Of a stretch of 64,000 nt of DNA, positions 12,518 through 21,916 are shown one piece after another (positions within the stretch are counted from its first letter, which is position 1; each line of letters opens with the position of its first letter). The stretch is from Oryza sativa Japonica Group (Eukaryota; Streptophyta; Magnoliopsida; Poales; Poaceae). The notes below the pieces were generated by a model that was given only the letters and a program-made list of their open reading frames with translations, had not been told where the DNA came from and did not search any database. Made by a program: the position numbers and the translations under genes. The stretch covers positions 18,608,001 through 18,672,000 of the forward strand of contig NC_089043.1 of the NCBI RefSeq assembly GCF_034140825.1, given 5' to 3'.

Positions 12518-14022
12518 TCTATACCTACTTAAAAAATTCGTAAGGTTTCCGATCGTCCGTTTCGTCCGTCACAAAAAAAATCCTTCCTACGCGCGCGTGC
12601 GATCTATCCCGCTTCAACCCTTATCCGATGGTAAAAAAAAAACGAAGAAAGAAAAAGGTCACGGTGGCAACCTCGGTACTGGCCTTCACAGCCTACCCCC
12701 GTGCGCCTTAATCCGAGTACGCATCAAATTTGGACCCAAATCCTAGAAAAAACACTACTACAAGAAGACAAGAACAGATTGAACAGATTTTTATCAACAA
12801 GAACACAAGAAAATACCGACACTTTCCCTAAAAAAACAAAAAAAATGCCGACACAGGAAGGGGAGGGTGCCGCCGTCGCCGTCGGGCCGCCGCTGGCTCC
12901 CCTCCCGCTGGATCCGGCGAGGGGAGGGCGCCGCCGCCGCTGGGACGCCGTCCGCCGGGTCGCCACCGCCTCTCCTCCCATCCCCTCCCCTCACGCTGGA
13001 TCCGGGATGCCCGGCCGCCGCCCCTTCCCTCCCGCTGGATCCGGCGGAGGGGAGGGCACCGCCCCTGCCCACCGCCTCCCTACCCGCCGGAAGGGCCGGC
13101 GCCGCAGCCTGCCACCGCCCGCCACCGTCGAGCCCTCCCGTGGCATTATGGCAAGGGAGAGGAGGTGAGGGGCGGAGAGGCGCCGACGCACGTTGCCGCT
13201 CGCGGGAGGAGAGAGCCGCCGACACCGAGGAGTTGGTCGCGGGCCGCCGCTCCCCGGCCCGTTGCGCACCGCTGCTCGCCGGGTGAAAGACGCCGCCGGC
13301 CGGGGGCAGGGCGCAGCGGCGGAGGCACTGGCCGCCAAGGGTAGGGCGCCGCTACCAGGGGAAGGGCGCCGTCGGCTGGGGAGAGGGCGCCGTGGCTGAG
13401 GGGTACAGGGAGCGACGCCGCCGTGGGGGGAGTGGGAGGGACGGAGATGGAGGGTGTCGTCGACTGTGGAAGTGTGGAGAGAAGAAGAAAAAGAGGGAAA
13501 GGAAAGAAGGCGCAATGAGGAGAGGACTAGCAGCGGAGGAGAGAAAGACCGAGAGTGAGAGGAAGAGAAATTGATCGGGAAAAACGAGGAGATAAGGATA
13601 GGGCGCCGGCCGCCGGGAAAGGGCGGCTAAGGGGTATGGGGAGCGGCGTCATTGGTGAGGGAAGCAGGAGGGGGAGCGGCGTCGTTGGTGGAGGGAGAGG
13701 GATGGCGTCGCCGGCTGAGAGGAGCGCGTGCGGAAGAGATAAGGAAATAAGCGGGCGGTGGAGATTGGAGAAGGAAAGGGAAAGGATAAGAGCGGGGCGG
13801 AAGAATCGAGGAATTCGAGGCGCCGCTCTCTCGGGCTCTCGGCTCGGGTGGACGCGTGTGCAGCAGAAAAACGAAGTGCACCGCTAGCATCACCTGTTGG
13901 ACCCACGTAAGAAATTACAGAAATCAGCTCTATCTTCACAAATCTCAATGCAGCAAAGCAGATGAATAAGTAGGTTTTTAATTGGCCAAATCGACTCTTC
14001 ATCTACCGTGCATTTTATCTTA
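12518..14022 (+). mobile_element. Possible Helitron 5' part with GC-rich cargo
   Basis: At 12,517/12,518 the sequence A|TCTATACCTACTTAAAAAA resembles the 5' end of plant Helitrons, which insert between A and T. It is followed by a strongly GC-rich block (about 12,860-13,860) with long Pro/Arg/Gly-rich open frames on both strands, none of which I recognise. Such frames arise easily in GC-rich DNA. A matching 3' end could be the CTAG at 15,197-15,200. This pairing is an inference and no Rep/helicase coding is present. Confidence 0.3.
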
Positions 14023-15200
14023 CTAGCAAAATATCCATGCTTCGCTACGGTGTATTAAAACTAAAAATATATATTTTTAACCGAAGTTATTTGTACACTG
14101 ATTTGGTACTTTTGCTTGCTAGAAAAAGTCTCAAATGATAGAGGAAAATATAGTAGCCGAATCCGCCCACGGTTGCCGCCACCACCGACGGATCCAGCCA
14201 CCGCCGCCGGATTTGCCGCGAGAGGGAGTTGAGAGGGGGCGGAGGGAGCCGCCGCCGCTAGATCTGCCCACACCTGCCGTCGACGCCACCACCATCCTCA
14301 AATCCGCCGCCAACCCGCCGCCACTGCGAGAGGAGACGAGAGGGAGAGGGAGGCGAGATGGGCCGGAGGGAGCGGCTACCGGTGAGGGAGGTGAGACGGG
14401 GCGGAGGACGCCGTGGCAGCCGCTCGTTGGGGGGAGGCCACCGCCGCAGCGGCTCGTGGAGAGTGGGGGAAGGGCACCGCCACAGTCGCTCGTGGGGGGT
14501 CGGGGCGCCGTCGTCGCTTTTCGATCGAGAGAGAGAGAGAGGGGATCGGGGGCAGGGAGGAAATGAAATTTAGGGTTAGGGTTTTGGCTGCAGATATTTT
14601 TATAGGTTGGGATCAATCTAGACCGTCCATTCGATCGGACGCCTTCGGCTCCTCTCACATTGGGCCGCCGCACTATTGGGCCTCCAAATGGGCCTGTAAG
14701 TTTGGGATGGGATAAAATTAGTGTTTTCTCTCTCAGTAATTTTAAGCATCTTTGTATTTTCAGAAATAGCATTAGTACCATTTTAATTATTTATTACTGC
14801 TTATTAATTTAATTCCAACTAAACTGAATTAACTAAAAATTTGGCTAGAGTTTTCTCAAGATATTGATTTATTTTTCGACTAAAAATGTAATTGTTTATT
14901 TGTCATGATATAGAATTTAAATTTAGACTAAAATTAAATAATATTAATATGAGAATTTCTAGACTATAAGAGCTAACGTGGATGCTCTTTTTTTATTACT
15001 TTACTAAGTTAATAATATTAATTTTTCCCGTTGCAACGCACTATTGAATAATAATTTATTATGAGGTACTATATTTCTCTCTATCATTTGAGACTTTTTC
15101 TAGCGAGCAAAAAAATACCAAAACAGTGGGAAAATAACTTCGCTTAAAAACAAATATTTTTAGTTCAATACACCGTAGCGAAGCACGGGCATTTTGCTAG
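14023..15200. mobile_element. 1.18-kb element with about 137-base inverted repeats and Helitron-like tips
   Basis: The left arm (14,023 to about 14,159) starts CTAGCAAAATATCC. The right arm (about 15,064-15,200), reverse complemented, starts CTAGCAAAATGCCC, and the two stay alignable to the shared GTCTCAAATGATAGAG segment. TA flanks both sides. Read outward, each tip shows a small hairpin (CCGTAGCGAAGCACGG on the right) followed by about 10 bases and CTAG, as at Helitron 3' ends. Inside is a GC-rich segment (14,160-14,570) with a minus-strand 216-residue low-complexity frame (14,131-14,781), not recognised. It could be a foldback element, a TA-inserting MITE, or two inverted Helitron tails. 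Confidence 0.55.
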
Positions 15201-16850
15201 TAAAGGAAAAGAAAAATAAAAATAGGACTATTCCTACCTGTGCACCATCTTCCCTCTAAAAAGTATATTCGACCCCCTCTACTTCCCTGTTCAAGCCCAG
15301 ACATTAATCCTTCTATAGAAGTCTAGCTTACCTGCCTTTTCTTTCTAGGCCAGAGAAATTAATTTCTCAGTAAAAGTCTATCGAAGTTCCCCTATTTTCT
15401 GACCAGGCCCAATACTTCAACCCTCTGTACAAGTCCATTTAGGGTCCTTCATCTTTCGGCAGAGCCCATTATCATCCTCCTTGTTCAGATAAAGTTCATG
15501 TCGGACCCCTCATCGATAACGATTTTGCCATCTAAAAGAAATAACGGTAACGATAAATGCCAAAACATGCAAAAATCTAAAATGCTCTAAAATGTATGAG
15601 TTTACTAGTGTGGTTAGTGCTGGTCTAAGATGAATTTAGGTGAAAGAATTTTTATTTTATCATTTTGCATTTGAGAGTTATTAATTTTCAAAGTTTAATA
15701 CTAGCACTAGATTAATTAAGCTCTATTATCCTTTAGGTGCATTTTAGGTCCATGATTTATGAATTGTTGGCTTGCTGCAGTGAAGGTAATGTTCTTAGGT
15801 GTACAACAAAATTGGTTTCATAACTTTTAGAGTTAAAATGATTTTATTATAAATTTTTCAAGCTAAGTGATATGTTTATTATAAATTTTTCAAGCTAAGT
15901 GATATGCTATAGTAGTTATTAGTTATTTCAAATTTTAGATATGTTTTGGGTACCGTAAGTGCCATATTTTATTTTATAAAAACTAAGTACATGATTTTGC
16001 CAATCTAACAGAACTGAATCACCTCATTTGGAGTTGTATTCATTTTGATACGAATTTCAGAAATTTCTAAACCGTTCTTTAATATTAACTCATTATTCAA
16101 ATTTTAGTGATGTTTCTAGATATGTTTTCTTCTAAGACTTATTTACAGACTAATGTACATGCCTCTATAAAACTAATAAATTTTAGTTTTGCACATTTGG
16201 AGTTAAAATGAATTACTTATAGATTTTATTAAATAAACATTTGGTGACATTTTTATTACAGAGAGTGCTAAGTTTTAGTTCATGACAAATGAGAGTATGA
16301 TTTTGTGAACATTCTGGAACTTAATTCATTTAAAAACAGTTAAGGTGAATTTTCTACAAATTTTATAAGTTGGAGGGTGCTCTATGTTCATTGTTTCTTA
16401 TATGAATTTTTAGAGCTATTTCTTCTACTGTAAGTGCCAAGTTTTATGTTTCTAAATTAAAGTTCATAATTTGATGAGTTCACAGAAATTTGATTCATCT
16501 AAAAATGAGCTAAAATGGATTTTATATGTATTTTACTAGTTTGGGCAAGTTTTCAATTGTAAAATATCTACTCTAGTCATTTTCCTTATATTTTTCCAGA
16601 TTTTAAACACATAGGGCCCACTGGTCAGTGAGAGATCTTTTGTAGAAAAGTCCCTAGAGTTCTAAGAAATATAATCCGAAGTCCTTAGCACATGTTAAAA
16701 GTATCTTTATTAAGAGTTCTTGAGCTTTAATCTATTTACATGCATGTCCTTGGGTCCACATGTCATTCTCTAGGTATTTAACAATACAACCTCACAAGTT
16801 TTAAGCATTTACTAGTGTGAGTTCTTAGGGCCTAATCATGTGGGTCCCGC
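15201..16850. repeat. AT-rich intergenic DNA with degenerate internal repeats
   Basis: No gene. Phrases such as GTAAGTGCCA, TTTGGAGTTAAAATGA and AAAATGAGCTAAAATGGA recur in varied form at intervals of a few hundred bases between about 15,600 and 16,560. A clean 30-odd-base direct duplication (TTTTTCAAGCTAAGTGATATG) sits at about 15,848-15,912. The texture resembles an old long LTR. Confidence 0.45.
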
Positions 16851-17455
16851 ATGTCAGTGAGGAGGTACTGGAGGGAGCAGAGGCAGGGCGGCCGGTGAAC
16901 TTGTCGCCGTTGCCAGCGGTGAACGGCGGCGAACTAGGCTTCGCAGCCAAAAGAGAAAAGTAAGAGGGAACGACGGCGAAGCCATCGGTGGTGATCTTGC
17001 GGGATGAGATGGCCGGAGTCATTGGCGATGGCGGCTTGAGTGGCGGTGAGCCTCGGCATGCCAGTGCATACCTAGTTCCGGCTCAATTCTATGTGAGTGA
17101 GTGCATGCATGAGTGGCTATAGGACTCCTGGAGACTTACAAAATGTCGTCCGAGAATCGGCGATGGATGGACGACGACGGCGGTCTGAGGAATGCTCCAG
17201 GTGACGACGGAAAACGGCAAAGCGACGGCGACAACCTCTTCTGGCCTTCGGGCTGCCAAAGGGAGGAGGGAAACGATTCAAAGACCATCTGAGGATGCTA
17301 CACATGCAAGGAATTGCGCCGAAGCTCACGCGGGAGCGAGGAATCGATGATGTTGGCCGGCGGCCGGAGTTGAAGAAGAAGGGCTCGATCTCCTCGATAA
17401 TGACACCTCAGCTCGATTCTTTCAATGGGTGTCCTACTTGGACCGTGGCAAGGCC
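16851..17455. other. GC-richer left flank of the array, no gene recognised
   Basis: Moderately GC-rich with short minus-strand frames (16,825-17,022 and 17,117-17,329) that show no recognisable domain. The tandem-array similarity starts at about 17,456. Confidence 0.4.
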
Positions 17456-17484
17456 GGTCCAAAATTGATTTGTTGCATGCATGT

Positions 17485-17652
17485 GAATATGCCATGTTAC
17501 TCGCCGAGGGTTACGACGAAGCAGCCGTATTTGAGATAGGAAGTGCTTTACACTTGGACACCGCAGGGTATGATGCTCTTGTTCTAGTTTTAGCCGCTCA
17601 TATGGTACTTATGGCGGAAAAAAAAGACATGGCGGGTTGTCGTAAGTCCTAA
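17485..17652 (+). pseudogene. Unidentified relic frame, leftmost unit
   Basis: The frame reads EYAMLLAEGYDEAAVFEIG and continues to GYDALVLVLAAHMVLMAEKK, then leaves the frame seen in other units after a one-base difference in the A-run. Family unknown. It differs from the core units by several replacements. Confidence 0.4.
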
Positions 17653-18277
17653 AAAGAATTCGGATGAAAAAAATCATGCCCGTTTTAGTGAAGGGCACGC
17701 CGAATAGGGAGCTACGTACATAAATATTTCTTTGGCTAACTCTTTGAATAGGTCCAGCGGCTGAAACAAGGAGGCTAGCGCAGTTGTGCTTTTGATTCAA
17801 GGCGGTTTGCAACCTATCTAAATGCAAGATGCCTAGGAAGCGGGATATTTGACATGGAGGTTTTGGGCAAACCGAAAGATCTCGTCACAAGTCCTATGGT
17901 TATTTTACATGGAATCTCGGCAAATAACAGCCGCCCAACAACAGTCTTATATGTGTGCATATATCGAAGCGTTGATGCACGCAAGCTGGTCCGGTTTATG
18001 TTATTTCTTACATAAGATATTTTTACTCCATACTTTTGTTTAAAGAATCATTCAAAGGATTTCATGGAAAAAAAAAAGTTCCGCCAAGTGCCAAGGATCG
18101 ACATTTTGAACTAGAAATGTTAGATGGCACCGGATTATTTTTTTTCCACCTGGTGCTCTTACAAATGGAGAGAATGGAATGAGTAGAATTGATTGCACGA
18201 CATTTATTACATAAATAACCGTTGATACTCGGTACGTGTCCGGTCGTCTACCAATGTCGGCGGTGTAGCAGTAGACC

Positions 18278-18283
18278 TTTATT
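18278..18283 (-). terminator. Polyadenylation signal AATAAA of gene copy 1
   Basis: AATAAA on the minus strand lies 18 bases past the stop codon. This is close for a plant gene, but the signal is present in the other full units. Confidence 0.45.
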
Positions 18284-18300
18284 GAAGGTTGGCGTGTGGC

Positions 18301-18705
18301 TCATGATGCGATTACCTCCATAGCAGCCACTTTGAAGGATTCATCCATCAACTTAAACTTGTCAGCTGGGGCGGCATCGAGGACAGCTTTAGCTGCTTTC
18401 TTGTAGGCAAGTGAAGTTGCAGCAACTTTCTTCTCATCTCCTTGGGCCATCCCGAGAGCAGCAAAGGCGAACATTCTCCGCTTCCACGTGGCAGCTTCAA
18501 CTTCATCCTTTTTTGCTGGTGGGGCAGCAGCCACAACGGAGTCGGCGGCCTCGTTGATGGCCTGAGTTGCCTCATCCAAGCGCTTATCGACAGGGGCGAG
18601 GAGGGCCTTGTTGAAGCTCTTCTCGACGGGGGCGTCGCATTCCACTTGCACTAACACGGCCGATGCCGCGATGGCTGCAAGGAGTAGGGCGACGGCTTTG
18701 GCCAT
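18301..18705 (-). CDS. Small secreted Ala-rich protein, copy 1 (pollen-allergen group 5/6-like)
   Basis: 134 residues, single exon. Residues 1 to about 23 form a signal peptide (MAKAVALLLAAIAASAVLV), so the product should enter the secretory pathway and may be extracellular. The mature part is Ala/Lys/Glu-rich and helical. It shows an internal duplication: INEAADSVVAAAPPAKKDEV (about residues 49-68) parallels YKKAAKAVLDAAPADKFKLM (about 101-120). The AAP-x-x-K motif followed by a Phe-rich helix resembles the repeats of grass pollen allergens of group 5/6 (Phl p 5/6). That family link is my inference and the biochemical role is unknown. The start is supported by the signal peptide and by a TATA box 92 bases upstream. 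It has an identical protein sequence in nine other copies. Confidence 0.85.
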   Translation of the reverse strand: MAKAVALLLAAIAASAVLVQVECDAPVEKSFNKALLAPVDKRLDEATQAINEAADSVVAAAPPAKKDEVEAATWKRRMFAFAALGMAQGDEKKVAATSLAYKKAAKAVLDAAPADKFKLMDESFKVAAMEVIAS

Positions 18706-18796
18706 TGCTAATGAACTGGACAGGGATCTTTCAATGTTGGAAGATGTTGCTACTGCGCGCGGATTTGCTGTGTGAGTTTGTAGGGATCATCGGGGC

Positions 18797-18804
18797 TTTA
18801 AATA
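18797..18804 (-). promoter_or_regulatory. TATA box of gene copy 1
   Basis: TATTTAAA on the minus strand lies 92 bases upstream of the start codon, typical for a plant core promoter. It is conserved at the same offset in all full units. Confidence 0.75.
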
Positions 18805-18859
18805 GGGAAACACGTACCATGATAACCTAAGGCCAAGAGAGCTTCATGGTCCAAAATTG

Positions 18860-18864
18860 ATTGG
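18860..18864 (-). promoter_or_regulatory. CCAAT box of gene copy 1
   Basis: CCAAT in gene orientation, 56 bases upstream of the TATA box. It is conserved in all units that keep this region. Confidence 0.45.
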
Positions 18865-18867
18865 TTG

Positions 18868-18875
18868 CATGCATG
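18868..18875 (-). promoter_or_regulatory. RY repeat (CATGCATG)
   Basis: The palindrome CATGCATG lies about 165 bases upstream of the start codon. RY repeats bind B3-domain factors (the ABI3/FUS3 type) and are typical of seed and embryo promoters, so seed- or embryo-linked expression is a reasonable guess. The motif is present in every unit. Confidence 0.5.
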
Positions 18876-19225
18876 TGTGCCAAGTGTTCGGTCCGTAGTG
18901 CATGCTATCCTTTGTCTTGACTGAGCCTGCAAGATCCAAATCTGGACTTCCACAACCCCGATATGAAATTTATATGTACGCAAGATGTTAAGGGCAGAAA
19001 ACCCATTGTCCGGTTGGCAATAGGTACGCGAATGAGCATGAACGACGTGTCGAGGGGTGTTGTCAAAGAAAAACAAAGGTAAGAACCACTTTGGCAACAA
19101 ATTCGACAAGGTCATCAGCGATTCTTATACGAGTCTACGCAACGGTCACTAAAGTTCCAATAGCATGTGAAGCTATAAACATATCATTCAGGTTCCTAGG
19201 CATCAAACTTCGCCAATGTTACTTA

Positions 19226-19453
19226 CGGTGTGTTTGTGAGGAGGGGAAAAGAGAATATACGCAAAAAAGGGTGAGTCATCAGCGTATGATTAGTTGAGTG
19301 TTAATTATTTTATACCTTAAAAATTGATTAGTAGGATTTTTTAACCAACTTTTGTACCGAATTGTCTTGCGAAAAACACACCGTTTAGCAGTTCGAGAAG
19401 CGTGCGCGCGGCGAACGAGGGATTTTTTTTCTCCGGATGCCAAAAACGCAGCC
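19226..19453. mobile_element. Tourist-like MITE (PIF/Harbinger type), unit 1
   Basis: A 228-base element begins CGGTGTGTTTGTGAGG and ends CCAAAAACGCAGCC (reverse complement GGCTGCGTTTTTGG). It is flanked by TTA on both sides (19,223-19,225 and 19,454-19,456), the PIF/Harbinger target duplication. Non-coding. It lies about 520 bases upstream of gene copy 1 and recurs at the same offset in every unit, so it inserted before the array expanded. Confidence 0.8.
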
Positions 19454-19457
19454 TTAG

Positions 19458-19739
19458 AGCGTATATAGCAAAGGAGAAGTAAATGTCGAGGACATCGATG
19501 GTGAATATGCCACGTTACTCGCTAAGGGTTACGACGAAGCAGTCGTATTTGAGATAGGAAGTGCTTTGCACTTGGACGGCGCCGGGTATGATGCTCTTGT
19601 TCTAGTTTTAGCCGCTCATATGGTACTTATGGCGGAAAAAAAGACATGGCGGGTTGTCGTAAGTCCTAGAAAGAATTCGGATGAAAAATTCATGCCCGTT
19701 TTACTGAAGGGCACGCCGAATAGGGAGCTACGTACATAA
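19458..19739 (+). pseudogene. Unidentified relic reading frame on the strand opposite the gene
   Basis: An open frame of 93 codons plus stop runs through KGEVNVEDIDGEYATLLAKG, VFEIGSALHLDGAGYDALVL and AEKKTWRVVVSP to a stop at 19,737-19,739. The composition looks protein-like rather than random, but there is no start codon in a good position and I do not recognise the family. Further downstream (about 19,865-20,059) another frame reads MTWRFWANRKISSQVLWLFY. Both may be exons of a captured or decayed gene. The same stretch recurs in all units. Confidence 0.35.
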
Positions 19740-20316
19740 ATATTTCTTTGGCTAACTCTTTGAATAGGTCCAGCGGCTGAAACAAGGAGGCTAGCGCAGT
19801 TGTGCTTTTGATTCAAGGCGGTTTGCAACCTATCTAAATGCAAGATGCCTAGGAAGCGGGATATTTGACATGGAGGTTTTGGGCAAACCGAAAGATCTCG
19901 TCACAAGTCCTATGGTTATTTTACATGGAATCTCGGCAAATAACAGCCGCCCAACAACAGTCTTATATGTGTGCATATATCGAAGCGTTGATGCACGCAA
20001 GCTGGTCCGGTTTATGTTATTTCTTACATAAGATATTTTTACTCCATACTTTTGTTTAAAGAATCATTCAAAGGATTTCATGGAAAAAAAAAAGTTCCGC
20101 CAAGTGCCAAGGATCGACATTTTGAACTAGAAATGTTAGATGGCACCGGATTATTTTTTTTCCACCTGGTGCTCTTACAAATGGAGAGAATGGAATGAGT
20201 AGAATTGATTGCACGACATTTATTACATAAATAACCGTTGATACTCGGTACGTGTCCGGTCGTCTACCAATGTCGGCGGTGTAGCAGTAGACCTTTATTG
20301 AAGGTTGGCGTGTGGC

Positions 20317-20721
20317 TCATGATGCGATTACCTCCATAGCAGCCACTTTGAAGGATTCATCCATCAACTTAAACTTGTCAGCTGGGGCGGCATCGAGGAC
20401 AGCTTTAGCTGCTTTCTTGTAGGCAAGTGAAGTTGCAGCAACTTTCTTCTCATCTCCTTGGGCCATCCCGAGAGCAGCAAAGGCGAACATTCTCCGCTTC
20501 CACGTGGCAGCTTCAACTTCATCCTTTTTTGCTGGTGGGGCAGCAGCCACAACGGAGTCGGCGGCCTCGTTGATGGCCTGAGTTGCCTCATCCAAGCGCT
20601 TATCGACAGGGGCGAGGAGGGCCTTGTTGAAGCTCTTCTCGACGGGGGCGTCGCATTCCACTTGCACTAACACGGCCGATGCCGCGATGGCTGCAAGGAG
20701 TAGGGCGACGGCTTTGGCCAT
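20317..20721 (-). CDS. Small secreted Ala-rich protein, copy 2
   Basis: Same 134-residue protein as copy 1, exactly 2016 bases further on, with identical promoter spacing. It is the last gene before the young LTR element that splits the upstream part of its unit. Confidence 0.85.
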   Translation of the reverse strand: MAKAVALLLAAIAASAVLVQVECDAPVEKSFNKALLAPVDKRLDEATQAINEAADSVVAAAPPAKKDEVEAATWKRRMFAFAALGMAQGDEKKVAATSLAYKKAAKAVLDAAPADKFKLMDESFKVAAMEVIAS

Positions 20722-21241
20722 TGCTAATGAACTGGACAGGGATCTTTCAATGTTGGAAGATGTTGCTACTGCGCGCGGATTTGCTGTGTGAGTTTGTAGG
20801 GATCATCGGGGCTTTAAATAGGGAAACACGTACCATGATAACCTAAGGCCAAGAGAGCTTCATGGTCCAAAATTGATTGGTTGCATGCATGTGTGCCAAG
20901 TGTTCGGTCCGTAGTGCATGCTATCCTTTGTCTTGACTGAGCCTGCAAGATCCAAATCTGGACTTCCACAACCCCGATATGAAATTTATATGTACGCAAG
21001 ATGTTAAGGGCAGAAAACCCATTGTCCGGTTGGCAATAGGTACGCGAATGAGCATGAACGACGTGTCGAGGGGTGTTGTCAAAGAAAAACAAAGGTAAGA
21101 ACCACTTTGGCAACAAATTCGACAAGGTCATCAGCGATTCTTATACGAGTCTACGCAACGGTCACTAAAGTTCCAATAGCATGTGAAGCTATAAACATAT
21201 CATTCAGGTTCCTAGGCATCAAACTTCGCCAATGTTACTTA

Positions 21242-21469
21242 CGGTGTGTTTGTGAGGAGGGGAAAAGAGAATATACGCAAAAAAGGGTGAGTCATCAGCG
21301 TATGATTAGTTGAGTGTTAATTATTTTATACCTTAAAAATTGATTAGTAGGATTTTTTAACCAACTTTTGTACCGAATTGTCTTGCGAAAAACACACCGT
21401 TTAGCAGTTCGAGAAGCGTGCGCGCGGCGAACGAGGGATTTTTTTTCTCCGGATGCCAAAAACGCAGCC
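21242..21469. mobile_element. Tourist-like MITE, unit 2
   Basis: Same element and offset as in unit 1, flanked by TTA. Confidence 0.78.
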
Positions 21470-21911
21470 TTAGAGCGTATATAGCAAAGGAGAAGTAAAT
21501 GTCGAGGACATCGATGGTGAATATGCCACGTTACTCGCTAAGGGTTACGACGAAGCAGTCGTATTTGAGATAGGAAGTGCTTTGCACTTGGACGGCGCCG
21601 GGTATGATGCTCTTGTTCTAGTTTTAGCCGCTCATATGGTACTTATGGCGGAAAAAAAGACATGGCGGGTTGTCGTAAGTCCTAAAAAGAATTCGGATGA
21701 AAAATTCATGCCCGTTTTACTGAAGGGCACGCCGAATAGGGAGCTACGTACATAAATATTTCTTTGGCTAACTCTTTGAATAGGTCCAGCGGCTGAAACA
21801 AGGAGGCTAGCGCAGTTGTGCTTTTGATTCAAGGCGGTTTGCAACCTATCTAAATGCAAGATGCCTAGGAAGCGGGATATTTGACATGGAGGTGTTGGGC
21901 AAACCGAAAGA

Positions 21912-21916
21912 TCTCG
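21912..21916. repeat. Target-site duplication of the young LTR element, left copy
   Basis: TCTCG precedes the 5' LTR and is repeated at 33,991-33,995. Uninterrupted units contain it once, as GATCTCGTCACAAG. Confidence 0.95.

Larger units (their letters stand above)
17456..21911 (-). repeat. Tandem array, left segment (2016-base units)
   Basis: This holds two full genes (copies 1 and 2) spaced exactly 2016 bases apart plus a partial unit at each side. The leftmost partial unit is a junction: a promoter piece containing GTTGCATGCATG (17,469-17,484) runs straight into the relic frame GTGAATATGCC, skipping about 600 bases found between them elsewhere. The segment ends where the LTR element inserts at 21,917. 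Confidence 0.93.

Noticed and set aside
12753-12766. CACTACTACAAGAA as a second CACTA terminus
   Set aside because: No inverted partner, subterminal repeats or target duplication could be paired with it.
12701-13515. Overlapping GC-rich open frames as possible host genes
   Set aside because: Several frames on both strands are open at once because of high GC. There is no domain, no clear start context and no splice structure that I can support.
18442-18654. 70-codon plus-strand frame inside each array gene
   Set aside because: A shadow of the minus-strand gene, which has a signal peptide and a promoter.
18798-19115. 105-codon minus-strand frame upstream of each array gene
   Set aside because: It covers the TATA box and RY region, so it is promoter DNA. 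It is repeated only because the whole unit is repeated.
19458-20059. Organelle-derived insertion as the source of the relic frames
   Set aside because: I considered chloroplast photosystem and ribosomal genes, but no stretch matches a chloroplast or mitochondrial protein I know.
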